Source of the DNA: Heliopora coerulea
Taxonomy: Eukaryota > Cnidaria > Anthozoa > Scleralcyonacea > Helioporidae
DNA: 64,000 bases
Direction: 5' to 3'
NCBI GenBank assembly: GCA_030142905.1
Contig: JASJOG010000160.1
Location: forward strand, 372,001-436,000
Part shown: piece by piece, positions 43,137 through 55,500 of the stretch
Numbering within the stretch: position 1 is the stretch's first letter
Layout: every line of letters starts with the position of its first letter
Program-made: the position numbers and the translations under genes
Notes under the pieces: model-generated
What the model saw: only the letters and a program-made list of their open reading frames with translations
What the model was told of the DNA's origin: nothing
Database searches by the model: none

Positions 43137-44433
43137 ATGATAATACAGTATACGCCGAGAAAGAACCTGTCTGTTGCGGACACTCTATCAAGAGCATACC
43201 TACCTCGACTACCTGAAGATGAACTTAATTTAGAGAGCCAAGTTCACATGATAATATCCAATCTACCGATATCCGAAACGATACTTACTAAATTTCAACA
43301 TGAAACCGCGAAAGACCAAGTAGTACAGAAGCTAAGATGGCCAGACCACAAAGCACAGCTTGCAGTTGAACTTACACCATTTAGAGAGGAAATCAGCGAA
43401 GCCAACGGAATCACCATGAAAGGAGAACAATTGATAGTTCTCTCGACCTTGAGAATGAACATGAAAGAGAAAATTCACGATGGACACCAGGGGATCGAGA
43501 AATTTGTTGTTCTGGCCTGGGATGAACATGGAAATAACGGATTAAAGGATGCAGCGTATGCCAGCAATATAGAAAATACCAGCAGAAAGAGTCTCTGATG
43601 CCGCACAATCTTCCTACGAAGCCTTGGAAGAAAGTAGCAACAGATTATTCAAGTTTCAAAACAACGACTTTGTGATTGTCGTCGATTACTACTCCAATTA
43701 CCCAGAAATAGCAAAGTTGGACAACATCAGCAGCAAATAAGTCATTCAGAAACTGAAGTCGATATTCTCAAGACATGGTACACCACCCGAAGTAGTTTCT
43801 GATAACGGACCACAATACAGCAGCAGAGAGTTTAAAGAATTTGCCAGAAAATGGGACTTTATCCACATCACATCGAGCCCAAAATACCCAAAGTCAGACG
43901 GAAAGGCAGAAGGAGCGGTTCAAACCATTAAACAGCTCCTTGAAAAGGCTACAAAGAAAGGAGAAGACCCGTACATAGCTGTTCAAGCACATCAAGCATG
44001 CCCAGATCCCAACGGACGACTGTCACCTGCAGAACGACTGTTCGGAAGAAAGATTCGAACACAACTACCATCATTTCAAAGGTACATCCAGACACATAAT
44101 GACAACAACAAATTCCTCCTAAAGAAAACAACCTTGATGGACAAGCGAAAGGAATACCACTACAGAACAGCAAAGAAACATCCACCACTTAAAGAAGAAT
44201 CAACGGTTCGAGTAAATAAAGACGTCTCATGGCCAGTCAAAGCAAGAGTGATTGAACAAGACGAACACCCGAGATCCTACAAAATCCGAACGGAAGAGGG
44301 CAGAGCGATGAGACGAGATAGAAGAGATGTACTTCAAACAAAGGAGCCATTCATACGAGCCAAAGCGGAGATAGACGAATCACTTGGAGAATATCATAAC
44401 ACGGAGAAAGAAATTCAAAAGGAACAAAAGTAA
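43137..44433 (+). pseudogene. Integrase region, broken
   Basis: V-A-D-T-L-S-R-A links RNase H to integrase (43137-43598). After frame changes come the catalytic core V-D-Y-Y-S-N-Y-P, S-D-N-G-P-Q-Y and K-S-D-G-K-A-E-G-A-V-Q-T (DDE triad), then R-L-S-P-A-E-R-L-F-G-R, and a basic C-terminal region (44134-44433). Confidence 0.8.
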
Positions 44434-44607
44434 AAACGATACTTCAACAACGAAAACAAATTCCGGAAAACAATCAACTACAGCAACCACAAGATATGGA
44501 CGGGTTGGTGAACCATCTGACTATTATTAGTGATTCGTAGACGTTAACACGATTGAACAGTATTGACTTAGTATTCAAATTTCGTTGAACGTTTAAGAAA
44601 AGGGATA

Positions 44608-44756
44608 TGTAATGATATACGACACTCAATACATTGATATTATTAATAATAGACTAATTAATTAATGAAACATAACAGGAGCTGTAACATGAGACAGCTA
44701 GCAGTTGTAAGTTGTGTTCGTTGAGCAATGACGAATATACAACACAGATCATATCA
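44608..44756 (+). repeat. 3' LTR
   Basis: 149 bp, starts TGTAATGATATACGAC and ends ATCATATCA. Preceded by the purine-rich AAGAAAAGGGATA (polypurine tract). Confidence 0.84.
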
Positions 44757-44761
44757 CCTCC

Positions 44762-46018
44762 TGGCAACAAAATTGGAGTCCATTTTTTCACAACACCCAG
44801 TGGTGTAACGGACTATGGTCAGGGTTAGAGCAACTCCTAAGGGCCTCTGAACTCTAAGGGCCTCCCGATGAATCTGTAAAGACAATTGAGATTAAAGTCT
44901 TGAAATATATATCTATACCAAGGCGGATGACAGGGGTCCCTGAACGAAAATCTCCTAAGGGCCCCCACTAGTTCCATTACGCCACTGACAACACCACTAC
45001 CAACGAAAGATATGCTCGCATAAATTTCTGACACTATATTTTTATCAAGTCAACCGGCCTTTTGCGTTACGTATGAAAATTGTCCATTTCAGACCATGTG
45101 ATTTTTTGGTTCTTAATCATTTTAATTATAATGCTTTGATACGTGCCTTAATATCGTTGAGTTTTAAAGAATTCTTCAGAGTAACGTTACATGATCATAA
45201 AGGGTAAATGAACTAAGTCACGGAGAGGGAGATTCATAGTTTTCGTCAAAGAAAACCTAGCATAATGCAAATATTCATCATTATTTTTCAACATGGATTG
45301 TGAAAATCTGCAATGGGAAAATTTTAGTATGGAATGGGAGTAATTTAGTTTACTATGCTTTATGTGGAGATTGGATTACCAGCGTTAACGTTGACGTGGT
45401 TTGCTTGAAATTAGGAAAATGGCCTATAGCCTTTCACGTCACGATGTTTCCCCTTGATCAGTTAAATTTGTTTTTTCCTACTTGCTTTTTTACCTTCAAG
45501 ATTTATTTTGAATGGGTACTTCATAGCTAAATTTTAGAGGGACAAATACCCCACTTAACCCTTCCCCCTCCCTACACTAGCAATAGCTCCTCCCTTGTAG
45601 AGAAAACAGAATGCACTATTAGTGAGCGAGCCAGAAATGAAATCCACATCTGAGTTCACCGTTTCCAAGCTTTTAAGGAATTAAAAAAGTCGATCTTCAC
45701 TCTAGATGATCATTGCAATGAAAAATCAGACAATTTGTTGTACCACACTTTCCCAATGTCAGACGCTAAACAGTTTTCTTTAGCGGCATATGCCATGAAA
45801 GGTTCACCTGAGCATGTTATGACCCAATTCCTCCTGAATATGAATAAAGGCTGGCTGGTTCAATGATCGTAAGCTGGTCAGATTACTCGGACTACCGGGT
45901 AGTTGAGAACCCAATCAAAAAAAGCTTGATCAGTTTTATTTAATTGCCTCGCTAATCCAAGCGAACGACAACCAGTTCAACACCAAATCGCACAACTATA
46001 TGACTAATAAGGGCAGTT
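44762..46018. other. Intergenic stretch
   Basis: No supported gene. Small open frames lack motifs. Confidence 0.35.
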
Positions 46019-46171
46019 AAGGCCGTTTTCCACTAGACGAATTTCTTCGCGCGAAGCGACTTTTTCTACTATCTCATGAGCTTTCGACTGGAATTAATGT
46101 GCATCTATTGAATTTAAATGCTGAAAAGTCCATTCGTGCGACAAAATTCACCTAGTGGAAAACGGGCTTTA
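46019..46171. mobile_element. MITE with CGTTTTCCACTAG ends (copy 1)
   Basis: AAGGCCGTTTTCCACTAGACG on the left mirrors CCTAGTGGAAAACGGGCTTT on the right. About 150 bp, related to 48.05 kb. Confidence 0.72.
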
Positions 46172-46328
46172 GACGCATGCCCAAACCAACGCATATAAAC
46201 AAGAACGTAACAGTGATTCACTGCAATCTAATGCAACGAGTTAAAATTTTGCCGGGAATTCTGGCACAAATCCAAAGACTAACTTTTTCCTGCAGGTATT
46301 GATTGGTTCACTGTAACTGGCGGATTTA

Positions 46329-46635
46329 CAGGGTGTCCCAAAAAAACCGAAAACTATTGAAATCACTTACTGTTAAAATTTGAATGCCCTACGAAAAAGC
46401 TGAACGTAATGATGCGTAAAATATTGACAAGGTGCATGTATTAAAATTTAAGTAAGAAAATCACCTTGTAAAGTGCGCGATTTTTTGCCCGTGGGAATTT
46501 AAAGCAAATTATAAAATTACTTATATCAATCATTTATGCACTCGTAGGGACCAACAGAGTGCTAAGGCATTCAAATTCTAACAATTAAATTGTTATTGGT
46601 GATTTCAATAGTTTTCGTTTTTTTGGGACACCCTG
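46329..46635. mobile_element. mariner-type MITE
   Basis: CAGGGTGTCCCAAAAAAACCG on the left mirrors CGTTTTTTTGGGACACCCTG on the right, both flanked by TA. Similarity continues to ACTATTGAAATCA. 307 bp. Confidence 0.85.
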
Positions 46636-46637
46636 TA

Positions 46638-47192
46638 GTACTGATCCATTCCTGAAGGTCAACAGACATCAAAGTAGGCGGGTTGACAATATGCAGGTAT
46701 TAGAAATGCAGAGACCCTTAATTTCTAAATTCACAGACCAGACTACTGCACAAGTTAGGTTCCAGTACAGCTCAAATACTTCCTGAGATACTCGGGCTTA
46801 GAATTTTTTTTGTTTTTTTTTAAATGAACAATCCACTTCAGACTAACCGAGGAAAGGACTAAGTCCAAGACCAAAGATAAACTGCAAAAGCACTCAACTT
46901 TTGTAATTGACATTTTTTCCTTAATTGAGATGAATAATGGATTTTCTTACTTTCAAATAAGGCTTTGTCATAGTTACGTGAAAACATGTGTCAAAAGGAT
47001 CAATGTAAAGAAAGAACCAATCAAAATATAAAATATTTAGTTTCACTCAAATGGGCTTTCTTCACTTTCACTCCAATACCCATGGACGATGGCTTCAAGT
47101 CGAAGCTTCAGTAGTCATTTTCACACGATTAAAGTACTCCAGTCAATCCTCGACTTGGACCCGATCTTTCGTAGGCATTATGCAAATGCGGG
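46638..47192. other. Upstream region of the glycosyltransferase gene
   Basis: No supported exon or element. Confidence 0.35.
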
Positions 47193-47350
47193 AAAGTTCT
47201 ATAGAGCTTATGTACTTAATAATCAGAGACCAGAATAACAAAGGACTAAGTGTCTATGTTGGTGTACCTAATAAAAGACGATCAAATTTCTTTTGTTAAG
47301 GAACATGAACATGACGTCTACGACGCCAAGTGAATTTGCTCTATAAACAG
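47193..47350 (+). repeat. Dispersed repeat in the proximal promoter region of the glycosyltransferase gene
   Basis: Matches 33640-33800 (ATAGAGCTTATGTACTTAAT, GATCAAATTTCTTTTGTT, TACGACGCCAAGTG). It ends about 57 bp before the ATG at 47408. Confidence 0.6.
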
Positions 47351-47407
47351 CTATGAGAATTGCATCGAAGTTTAGGTGAATACCTTGAATCCAATTCAAA
47401 TTCAATC

Positions 47408-47969
47408 ATGGCTTGCAGTATACCACGAATTCTTCGGCGTCTTCAAATATTCGTCGCTGTAGTCTACATTGGTTTTATATTGTCAGTCATTAAAAGTTTA
47501 AACCATAAGTCAAAGCTAGTGGCGAGAAGACAAGATTTCGTTCCCAGCGATTTTAATGTTACAACCAACACATTTGCAAATTTTAAGCCTGACGGACGTT
47601 TGAACGTACATCTTTGGAGACCAATCTGTGGCAATTCTATAGATACTTTACGGAAACATGTCCTTTTCCCTCGGCATCCAACGCGCCAAACTTCGACAAG
47701 CATTCTTAAAATTTTGTCGGATTTTGGAAACTTTGGAGAGAGGATTTTTGGTTTTCTTCATGTTCCTGTCACTGGAACCTATCGATTTGTTATCTCTTCA
47801 GAGGGCTTCTCTGAACTGTGGTTAAGTTCTGACGAAGATCCTAATAATGCCAGGCTGATATGTCGGGTTGGGGACGATTTCAATGCAGCTTACAATACTA
47901 CGTACACCGAATCCAGTGAACTCATAGAATACCAAGATCCAATATCACAGAATATCTACTTTGAAGGAG
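47408..47969 (+). CDS. B4GALNT3/4-like exon 1: membrane anchor and first half of PA14
   Basis: 562 nt ending in phase 1 before GTAAGT at 47970. Encodes the short cytoplasmic tail, the signal anchor, a stem, and PA14 strands with the G-T-Y-R-F-V-I-S-S motif and an N-T-T sequon. Confidence 0.85.
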
Positions 47970-49870
47970 GTAAGTTAGGACCACGCCTGAACAGAGATAT
48001 CAGCAATCGGCAGGAAATTTAGTATATTAAATTCGTATTAAGACTCGTTTGAGGCTTTTTTCCACTAGACGAAGTTTTTTGAGCGAAGCTACTTTTTTTT
48101 TTGTGTCATGTCCTCTTGGCTGAAACGAATGAGAAATATGTTCAGTTTAAAAAAGGAAAAGTCGGTTCGAGCCATAAATTTTGACGAGTGGAAAACATTC
48201 TTGACACGATATAACTTTCGTAAGCAATTGTTTGTTTTGAAGTGAACGATTAACTCACTAGAGTCGGCAAAACGTATACTAGTACAACAGTGTACAAATA
48301 GCCGGTTCACCATATTACGCCAGCTGAATACAACTACCAGAATACTTTGCAGTTTTTTTAATTTTCATGGAGACATTGAATTCCCAAAGCAAATGGAAAG
48401 ACAATTGCTCCTGTAAGAATGTCAGCAATTAACATCCGTTACATTCCGATTAAAATTACAAAAATTATTTCGAAGAGCACTCTTGATTTCGAAGGGCACA
48501 CTTGCAGATATATAAAGGGCTATTTACACGGGCGACTCTTGATGCGATTTTTAAGGGAAACATGCGATCTAGTGGATTGACTTAGGGATCATTTGTGCAA
48601 AGCTATACCTGTGTTTATACGGTACAATACTTTGGTGAGTTGTTTACTCAATCGCATGCTTCAGGATGAGATAAATCGCAAGAAGAGTCTCCCGTGAATA
48701 CAGCTCTGAAGAAGAACCGGCCATGGTCTGCTGGAAATGAGCCCTTGAAACAAGTAAAAAGCTGTCTTTTCTCGATGTAATTGTCGTAAGTGATCAGGAG
48801 CGTAACTAGGAAATTTGAAGGGCAAGGATCGTATAGTAGAATCAAGGCGCCCCAGGGGCAATTTTGATCATTTCGAGGGAAGTAGATCTTTGTGGCTTTG
48901 GCAGAAAAGGGTAAAAAGCTGTCAAGAAAGAGGCAAAAATAAGATCTTCAAAAAGGGTAGGGGTTCAGACTCCCCACCTAATTGTGCTCCTTAGGGATAG
49001 TTTGTTCTGAAGTATCAAATTACTCTCTCAGTCCGTTATAACATGTAAGTACTTCAGCCAGGTGGTCCACCCAGGGCTTATGGTCAAGGAGGCCAAACCA
49101 GAGACATGAGTTTTGTCAATAGATTTCTTGATCAAACTTGTTCTAGTCTGGAATTTTGACCACTTAACTATTATATCGATTCTTATCTAGAATCTAAAAT
49201 CCTTTACCCCTTTCCAGTCGAAGAAGTCTTCCCTTGACGAGTAAAATCAAGTGGCGTCAGCCAGGGTAAAATACCAAAGTCGGGTATGGACCTGAAAGGG
49301 TTAAGTCGCACAAGAATGTTTGATGTAACTCCGTGCAGCAAAAACAAACGCGAGAAATGTCAAGATTAGCAGACGCGATAGAGTAAGATTAGTTACGTGT
49401 TATAATTTACAATAGTTTTAGAAAAAGGTATTCCACGCACTGATGGAGAAAGAATTTGACAATCGTGGATCACCTATCGGAAGTGACAAAAATTGAATTT
49501 AGCTTTCACCATTCTATTCAATTATATTGAAAGTATTATGAACTCTACATTCGCCATTACGAGTCATAACCAAATATTATAACTAACAAAATATATATGT
49601 ATATATATCGTCCAGATACTTCATTTTTAACACCTAACCGGGACCTGTTGCAAAATTGCAGCTTTTGGCCTTCCAGCTGGGAATCGAACCCACGACATCG
49701 CGAACTTAGTGCGATGCTCTGCCAACTGAGCTACGGAGGTCGTTGCCGAGGGTATGGCCACGAGTTCAGTATTTATCAGGTGGTAATGCCGATTAAGTGA
49801 AGAGCATATGCAGAGTATATAAGAAGAGTGTCTATCCATCCATCCATCCATCCATCCATCCATCTATCTA

Positions 49871-49902
<32 letters not shown>

Positions 49903-52420
49903 CCAGCCAACCAGGTTAACTGAAAAAACAAAAACTCTAATTGATCTTTTAATAACAAATAGTAATGAAACTATAACCCACTCTGGGGTTATTGACATAT
50001 CATTCAGTGACCATAATCTAATTTATGCAGTTCGTAAAATTGGTATTCCAAGAGGTTCTCCTCGATTCGTCGAGGCAAGAAGTTTCAAAATATTTAATAA
50101 AGAAAAGTTTATTAATGATATTAAAAATACCAGTTGGATATGTTCCAACAATTTTCATGATATCAACATTATGTGGGAAGAATGGAAATTCAAAATGACA
50201 AGCATTCTTGATAAACGTGCACCATGTCGAACCAAACAAATCCGAAACAAACCATCTCCATGGATTAACCCTGCAGTCAAATGTGAAATGTATTCTAAGG
50301 ATTTATTAAAGAAAAAAGCTATGAAGTCGAACTCACCAGGTGATTGGTTGCGTTTCAAGGAAAAGAGAAATGCAGTCAATCAGTTGGTGAGAAGAACTAA
50401 AAAGTTATACTACTAGGATGAAATTAAAAACAGTGCTAGAAATCCAAAAGAAACCTGGAAGGTACTAAACAATCTTATGGGTAAGAAGACTAATGGTACA
50501 GAATTAATAAAATAAACATCAATGAATGTGATTCTGTTACCAAAGCCAAAGACATTGCAAATCCCTCGAACACTCATTTTACTGATATCGGTCCGAAGCT
50601 TGCATCACAAATTCCATCAACACCCACCATGAAGCCATTCAACGATTACCTGAGGAAAGCTGACTCAAAGTTTAACTTTGATAAGATTACTCCTTGCTTA
50701 GTTCTTGAATTACTCAAGACTAGTAATGTACACAAAGCAGTTGGTGTTGATAAAATTTCAAACAAAATGTTAAAAATATCAGCTTCCTATATATATGTTT
50801 CATTAACAGATCTATTTAATTTGTCCTTAGAAACCAACACTGTTCCAAATGATTGGAAATGGCAAAAGTGACTCCTATTTTTAAAAGAGGAGACAAAAGC
50901 AAATCAAATAATTATAGGCCAATTTCAATCATTTCAGCAGTTGCCCGAATTTTAGAAAAACTTGTGTACTACCAATTAGAGAACTATGTCACTAAACATA
51001 ATTTATTAAATCCAAGACAATCCGGCTTTCGGTCTTTGTATTCCACAGCAACAGCAATGTTGGATCTTACTAATGAGTGGTGCTTTAACATTGACAGAAA
51101 ACTTGTAAATGGAGTATTATTTTTAGATCTCAAAAAAGCCATCTGATACCGTGAATTATAATATTCTACTGAACAAGTTGCAATATTTTGGTCTAGATCA
51201 GCCAGCCATTGCTTGGTTTGAATCCTACCTTAGTTGCCGTACACAGGTGTGCACGGTCAATGGTACTTTATCTGATGCTCGCCAACTGACTTGTGGAGTC
51301 CCGCAAGGAACAATATTAGGACCTTTATTATTTCTTATGTATTTCAACGACTTACCAAATTGCGTAGATTATAGTTCAACTCGAATGTCTGCAGATGATA
51401 CCAACCTGACTGCAACTGGGTGCAACATCCCAGAGATCAAATCTATGCTAGAAAATGATATTCAATGTATAGTAAAATGGCTCTGTGCTAACAAGCTGAT
51501 AGTGAATGTCATTAAATCTGAACTTATGGTAATTGGCTCCAGGCAAGGATTAGCATCCCTCTCTGAAAACCTAGAATTAAATGTTAACGGCATCTCACTA
51601 AAACAAGCTGATGAGGTTACATGCCTGGGTCTAAAAATTGATGAAAATTTAACTTGGAAGGGTCATATTGAAAGTATTAAAAAGAAAGTTACAACAAGTT
51701 TGCGCATTATGAAAAAGACCAAACCATATCTTAACCAATAGCTTCTAATGAACATTTGCAATTCAATAGTAAAACCACATTTTGATTACTTGCAGTGTTG
51801 TTTGGGACAGTATTGATATGAGCTTCGCAGATCAACTACAAAAGTTGCAAAACCGTGCTGCTCGTATTATTACTGGTGCCCCATACACAGTTCACACTTC
51901 TGAAATTTTTTCAAAACTGGGCTGGATAACATTAGTTCAAGAAAGAAAATGCCAAAAGGCCACAATGATTCACAAAATTATGAATAACTGTGCACCAAGC
52001 TATTTATCTGAAATACTTGAAAACCAATTTGGCCCAACTAACTATAACTTAAGATCATCTGAAAAAACCATTCAGATACCAAAGGTGCGAACCGAATGCT
52101 ACAAACAAAGTTTTGCAGTGTCTGGCCCAATTCTTTGGAACTCATTACCAAACTCTCTGAAGGAGGAGAAAAGTTTGCAAAAATTTAAACAAAAAATCAA
52201 AACTCATAATTTCTGCATTGACAACATGTAAAGCTCTTCAATGTAATATAGTGTTCATTCTGTAAATACTTAAAACTATTAAATATGGTAAATATAGCTT
52301 CTTAGGGTTACACGGCTTCTAGGTAGACCAGACTTAAGGATTTCATGCACTTGTAATTTTTAGGTCTGATAGAACCACCGTGGTTAAATAAATATTCTAT
52401 CTACCTACCTACCTACCTAC

Positions 52421-52505
<85 letters not shown>

Positions 52506-55500
52506 GGTGTTGATTTCTTGGCAAAAAAGTGCTCAATACAGGTAGTAGAGCAATTTTCATTTATTCAATAATCTATGATTTAACAACTACGTCGTTACAC
52601 GGTGTTTCAACACCGTGTAACGACGTAGTTGTTAAATCATACCGCCAGTGCATTTGCGCACGCTCACTAGTCTCTAGTTAGGGCACTCTGGCATGGCTTA
52701 GATGTACCACAAGCGTGGGACATTTGAGTTGCCTATATAATGTAGGCTGCTCCATCCTCCTCATCAGCACTACACTGATGAGGCCCAATAGGCCGAAACG
52801 GTTCCGTCTGAATATATATGAATGAATGTAGTTGTTGGATCTCTGTAAAGAAGAATGCTCAATACAAAGGTGTAGAGCTTTAATAGTCTATTTGGTTAAT
52901 GTCTAAGCTTTGAACAACTGCCATTACACGATGTTTCACGCTTACGGGATCACACTTCCCAAAAGGACACAAACTTAATAAAATCTTCAATAGAAGCTCC
53001 GTGAAGGTAAGCTACAGTTGTATGCCCAACATGTCAACCATTGTCAAGTCCCATAACCGCAAGGTCCTCCACCCCGAACCAGAAAACAACGCACCAAATT
53101 GCAACTGTAGGGAGAAAGAATCGTGCCCGCTCCAAGGAAAGTGCCCGTGTGAAAGTATCATTTACAGAGCCGAAATCACCGACGACAAGACCAGTGAACC
53201 CGTAAACTACATAGGACTGACCAAACGTACTTTTAAAGATAGGCTGTGCAAACACCGAAACTCCCTGAAACACCGCAGCAAGGCAAACTCCACAGAACTC
53301 TCGAAATACGTTTGGAATCTACGTGACAGTAATCTTCACAACACCAACATCCGATGGTCCATCCTCGACAAAGCTCCTGCCTTCAGAAATGGGTCCCAGC
53401 AATGTAATCTTTGCCTCACCGAGAAGTACCACATAATTTTTCAAAACATCCCACTCCTAAACAAAAGAAACGAACTGCTGTCGAATTGCCGTCACATAAA
53501 CAAATTCCTCCTCCGCAACTATAAAGACACGCCACTGGACAATTAACAAATTCCTCAAATTCCTGAAGGATGACACCATCGCGCGTTGAAGAGCATAAAA
53601 AGGGAAAACGTAATTAAATGTAATTAGTCGTCTTCATGATCGCGTAAGCGTGAAACACCGTGTAACGGCAGTTGCTCAAAGCTTAGACATTAACCAAATA
53701 GACTATATATATATATATATATATACAAAAAAAACAGCCAACACCAAGGACTTAAAACCAATATAAACCATCTGATATAAATTCTATATCAATTTTTTTA
53801 TTATTTTCTACGTTTCAGGGCCTGCCCCTTTTTTAAGAATTAACACGATAGCAGATAGAACTAACTTATATACAAAAATGTTTCCCAATTAATATATACC
53901 TTTAGAAAATATTGAAGAATACAAACTGTAAATTAAAGTCTTGAAGGTTTAGCCCATATGGTAAAAATGTATTTAATTTATATACCCAAAAACTCTCTCT
54001 CGCCGTGGGATCCCTTGCATCCGTCTTATCAATAATTTTCACAACCAAATCACTTAAACTCGCATTCCCATCTTCAAAAATATGTGAATTCAAGTGCTCT
54101 CTCGGGATATTCCGTTGTCCTCTACCACATCTGTTAAGACTACCCTTGTGGTTATTAAAGCGTACCCTAAATGCATTGATTGTGCTACCAATGTATTGTC
54201 TAGCACACCTTTTACACTTAATGAGATAAACAACCCCATTAGAATCAAAATCAAATTCATAATTAATCACATATTTTCTACATATTACTATAAAGCTCTG
54301 CAGCTTTGCATTGAGTACTCTGCTTACCGGGAAATTACCCATGCTTATTTATCTACTGTATATATGTTCAATCTGCAGACGTACGTTTCGCTGTACTACA
54401 GCTCATCAGTGCAGCTCGGAACAAACTTGGATTGATAAGGGACCAGAGTGCTCAAACCGCTACTCGAGCGGTGGACATTGTATATGTATATATACACTGC
54501 ATATATATGTATATATACAGTGCCCTTCAAAAGTTTGGGATCGCTTTGAGTCAGCAGAGATTTTTCGTGATTACATATGTTTACTAATGATTCTTGTTAT
54601 TTGCAATCCATTTTCAGCTGAGAAATATATTATTACAAAGAAACTCTTGTTACTAGCACAGTTGGGTAAGATTGTATAATGGTTATCCTACTGTAGACGT
54701 CAAAGTTCAGGTTACATAGTATATATTGTGAGGTTACCAGGGACAGGTTGATCTGATTTGGTATGAGGACAGTGTTGGTATGACAGCAATGAAAGCTTTT
54801 ACGCAATAACATCACATTATACCCTTGGGAGCACACTGCTATTATGTCATCATTAATTTATGAAGATACGTATATTAGGCCTAATGCATCGTCTCTTGTG
54901 CAGTATTTTCGTTTGGACATTCTGAAGTTGACGCACACCAGAGTGATGGCTAAATCTAAGCAACTTTCCCTAGAAACATGCCAGACTGTGGTGGTTTTAC
55001 GATCTGAAGGCTACTCCTTGCGTGCCATAGCTGAGAAATTAAGGATCTCTCTCCATGGAGTTCATCACTGCCTCACAAGGAAGGCCGAGACTGGGTCTAA
55101 TATGGACAGGAAAAGATGTGGACGGCTAAAAGGTACCTCTCTAGCAGAAGACACGCACACTAAAGTTTGCAGTCTGCACCACAGATACCTGACATGTCCA
55201 GAAGTTACAGCAGACCTGAACAGCACACGTGAGATGCCTGTATCCTCCTCCACTGCACGCCGACGACTCAAATGTTACGGACTGATGGGTCGTGTCTCCT
55301 GCAAGAAACCTCTTCTCAAGACAAAAAACAGAAAGAAAAGATTGGCTTAGGTTAAGAAGCACAAACACTGGACAAATGAGCAGTAGAAGAAAGTTCTCTT
55401 GTTAAATGAGTCAAAATTTGAAATTTTTGGTAGTAAGAGACAGGTATTTGTGAGACGCAGAAAGGGGGAAAGGATGTTGGCACCATGCATAAAACCTACA

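Larger units (their letters stand above)
39934..44756 (+). mobile_element. Decayed full-length Ty3/gypsy-type LTR retrotransposon
   Basis: Two 149-bp LTRs bracket gag-pol in the order gag, CCHC fingers, protease, reverse transcriptase, RNase H, integrase, which is the Ty3/gypsy order. CCTCC lies directly outside both LTRs (39929-39933 and 44757-44761) as a 5-bp target duplication. Stops, frameshifts and an inserted MITE in gag make it inactive. Confidence 0.88.
49915..52395 (+). mobile_element. 5'-truncated CR1/Jockey-like LINE
   Basis: About 2.5 kb. It starts within the endonuclease (L-I-D-L-L-I-T-N and the S-D-H-N-L motif near 50.0 kb), passes through a linker, and holds a full reverse transcriptase and C-terminal region. 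It ends with a short 3' UTR and a tetranucleotide tail (TACC units from 52399), a habit of CR1-like elements. Several stops and frameshifts. Confidence 0.82.
53812..54417 (-). mobile_element. Third Penelope-like fragment with flanking hammerhead motifs
   Basis: On the minus strand, a well-formed hammerhead (54414-54373) is followed by a GIY-YIG frame (54342-53902) and then by a degraded hammerhead-like sequence (AGGGGCAGGCCCTGAAACGTAG, 53838-53811). This matches a terminal repeat before and after a short coding remnant. Confidence 0.7.

Noticed and set aside
49660..49750. Functional tRNA gene
   Set aside because: A and B boxes and inner stems are good, but the ends do not form an acceptor stem.
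53812..53841. Active hammerhead at the end of the third Penelope-like fragment
   Set aside because: The CTGATGA box is degraded; only the stem II and GAAA side remain.
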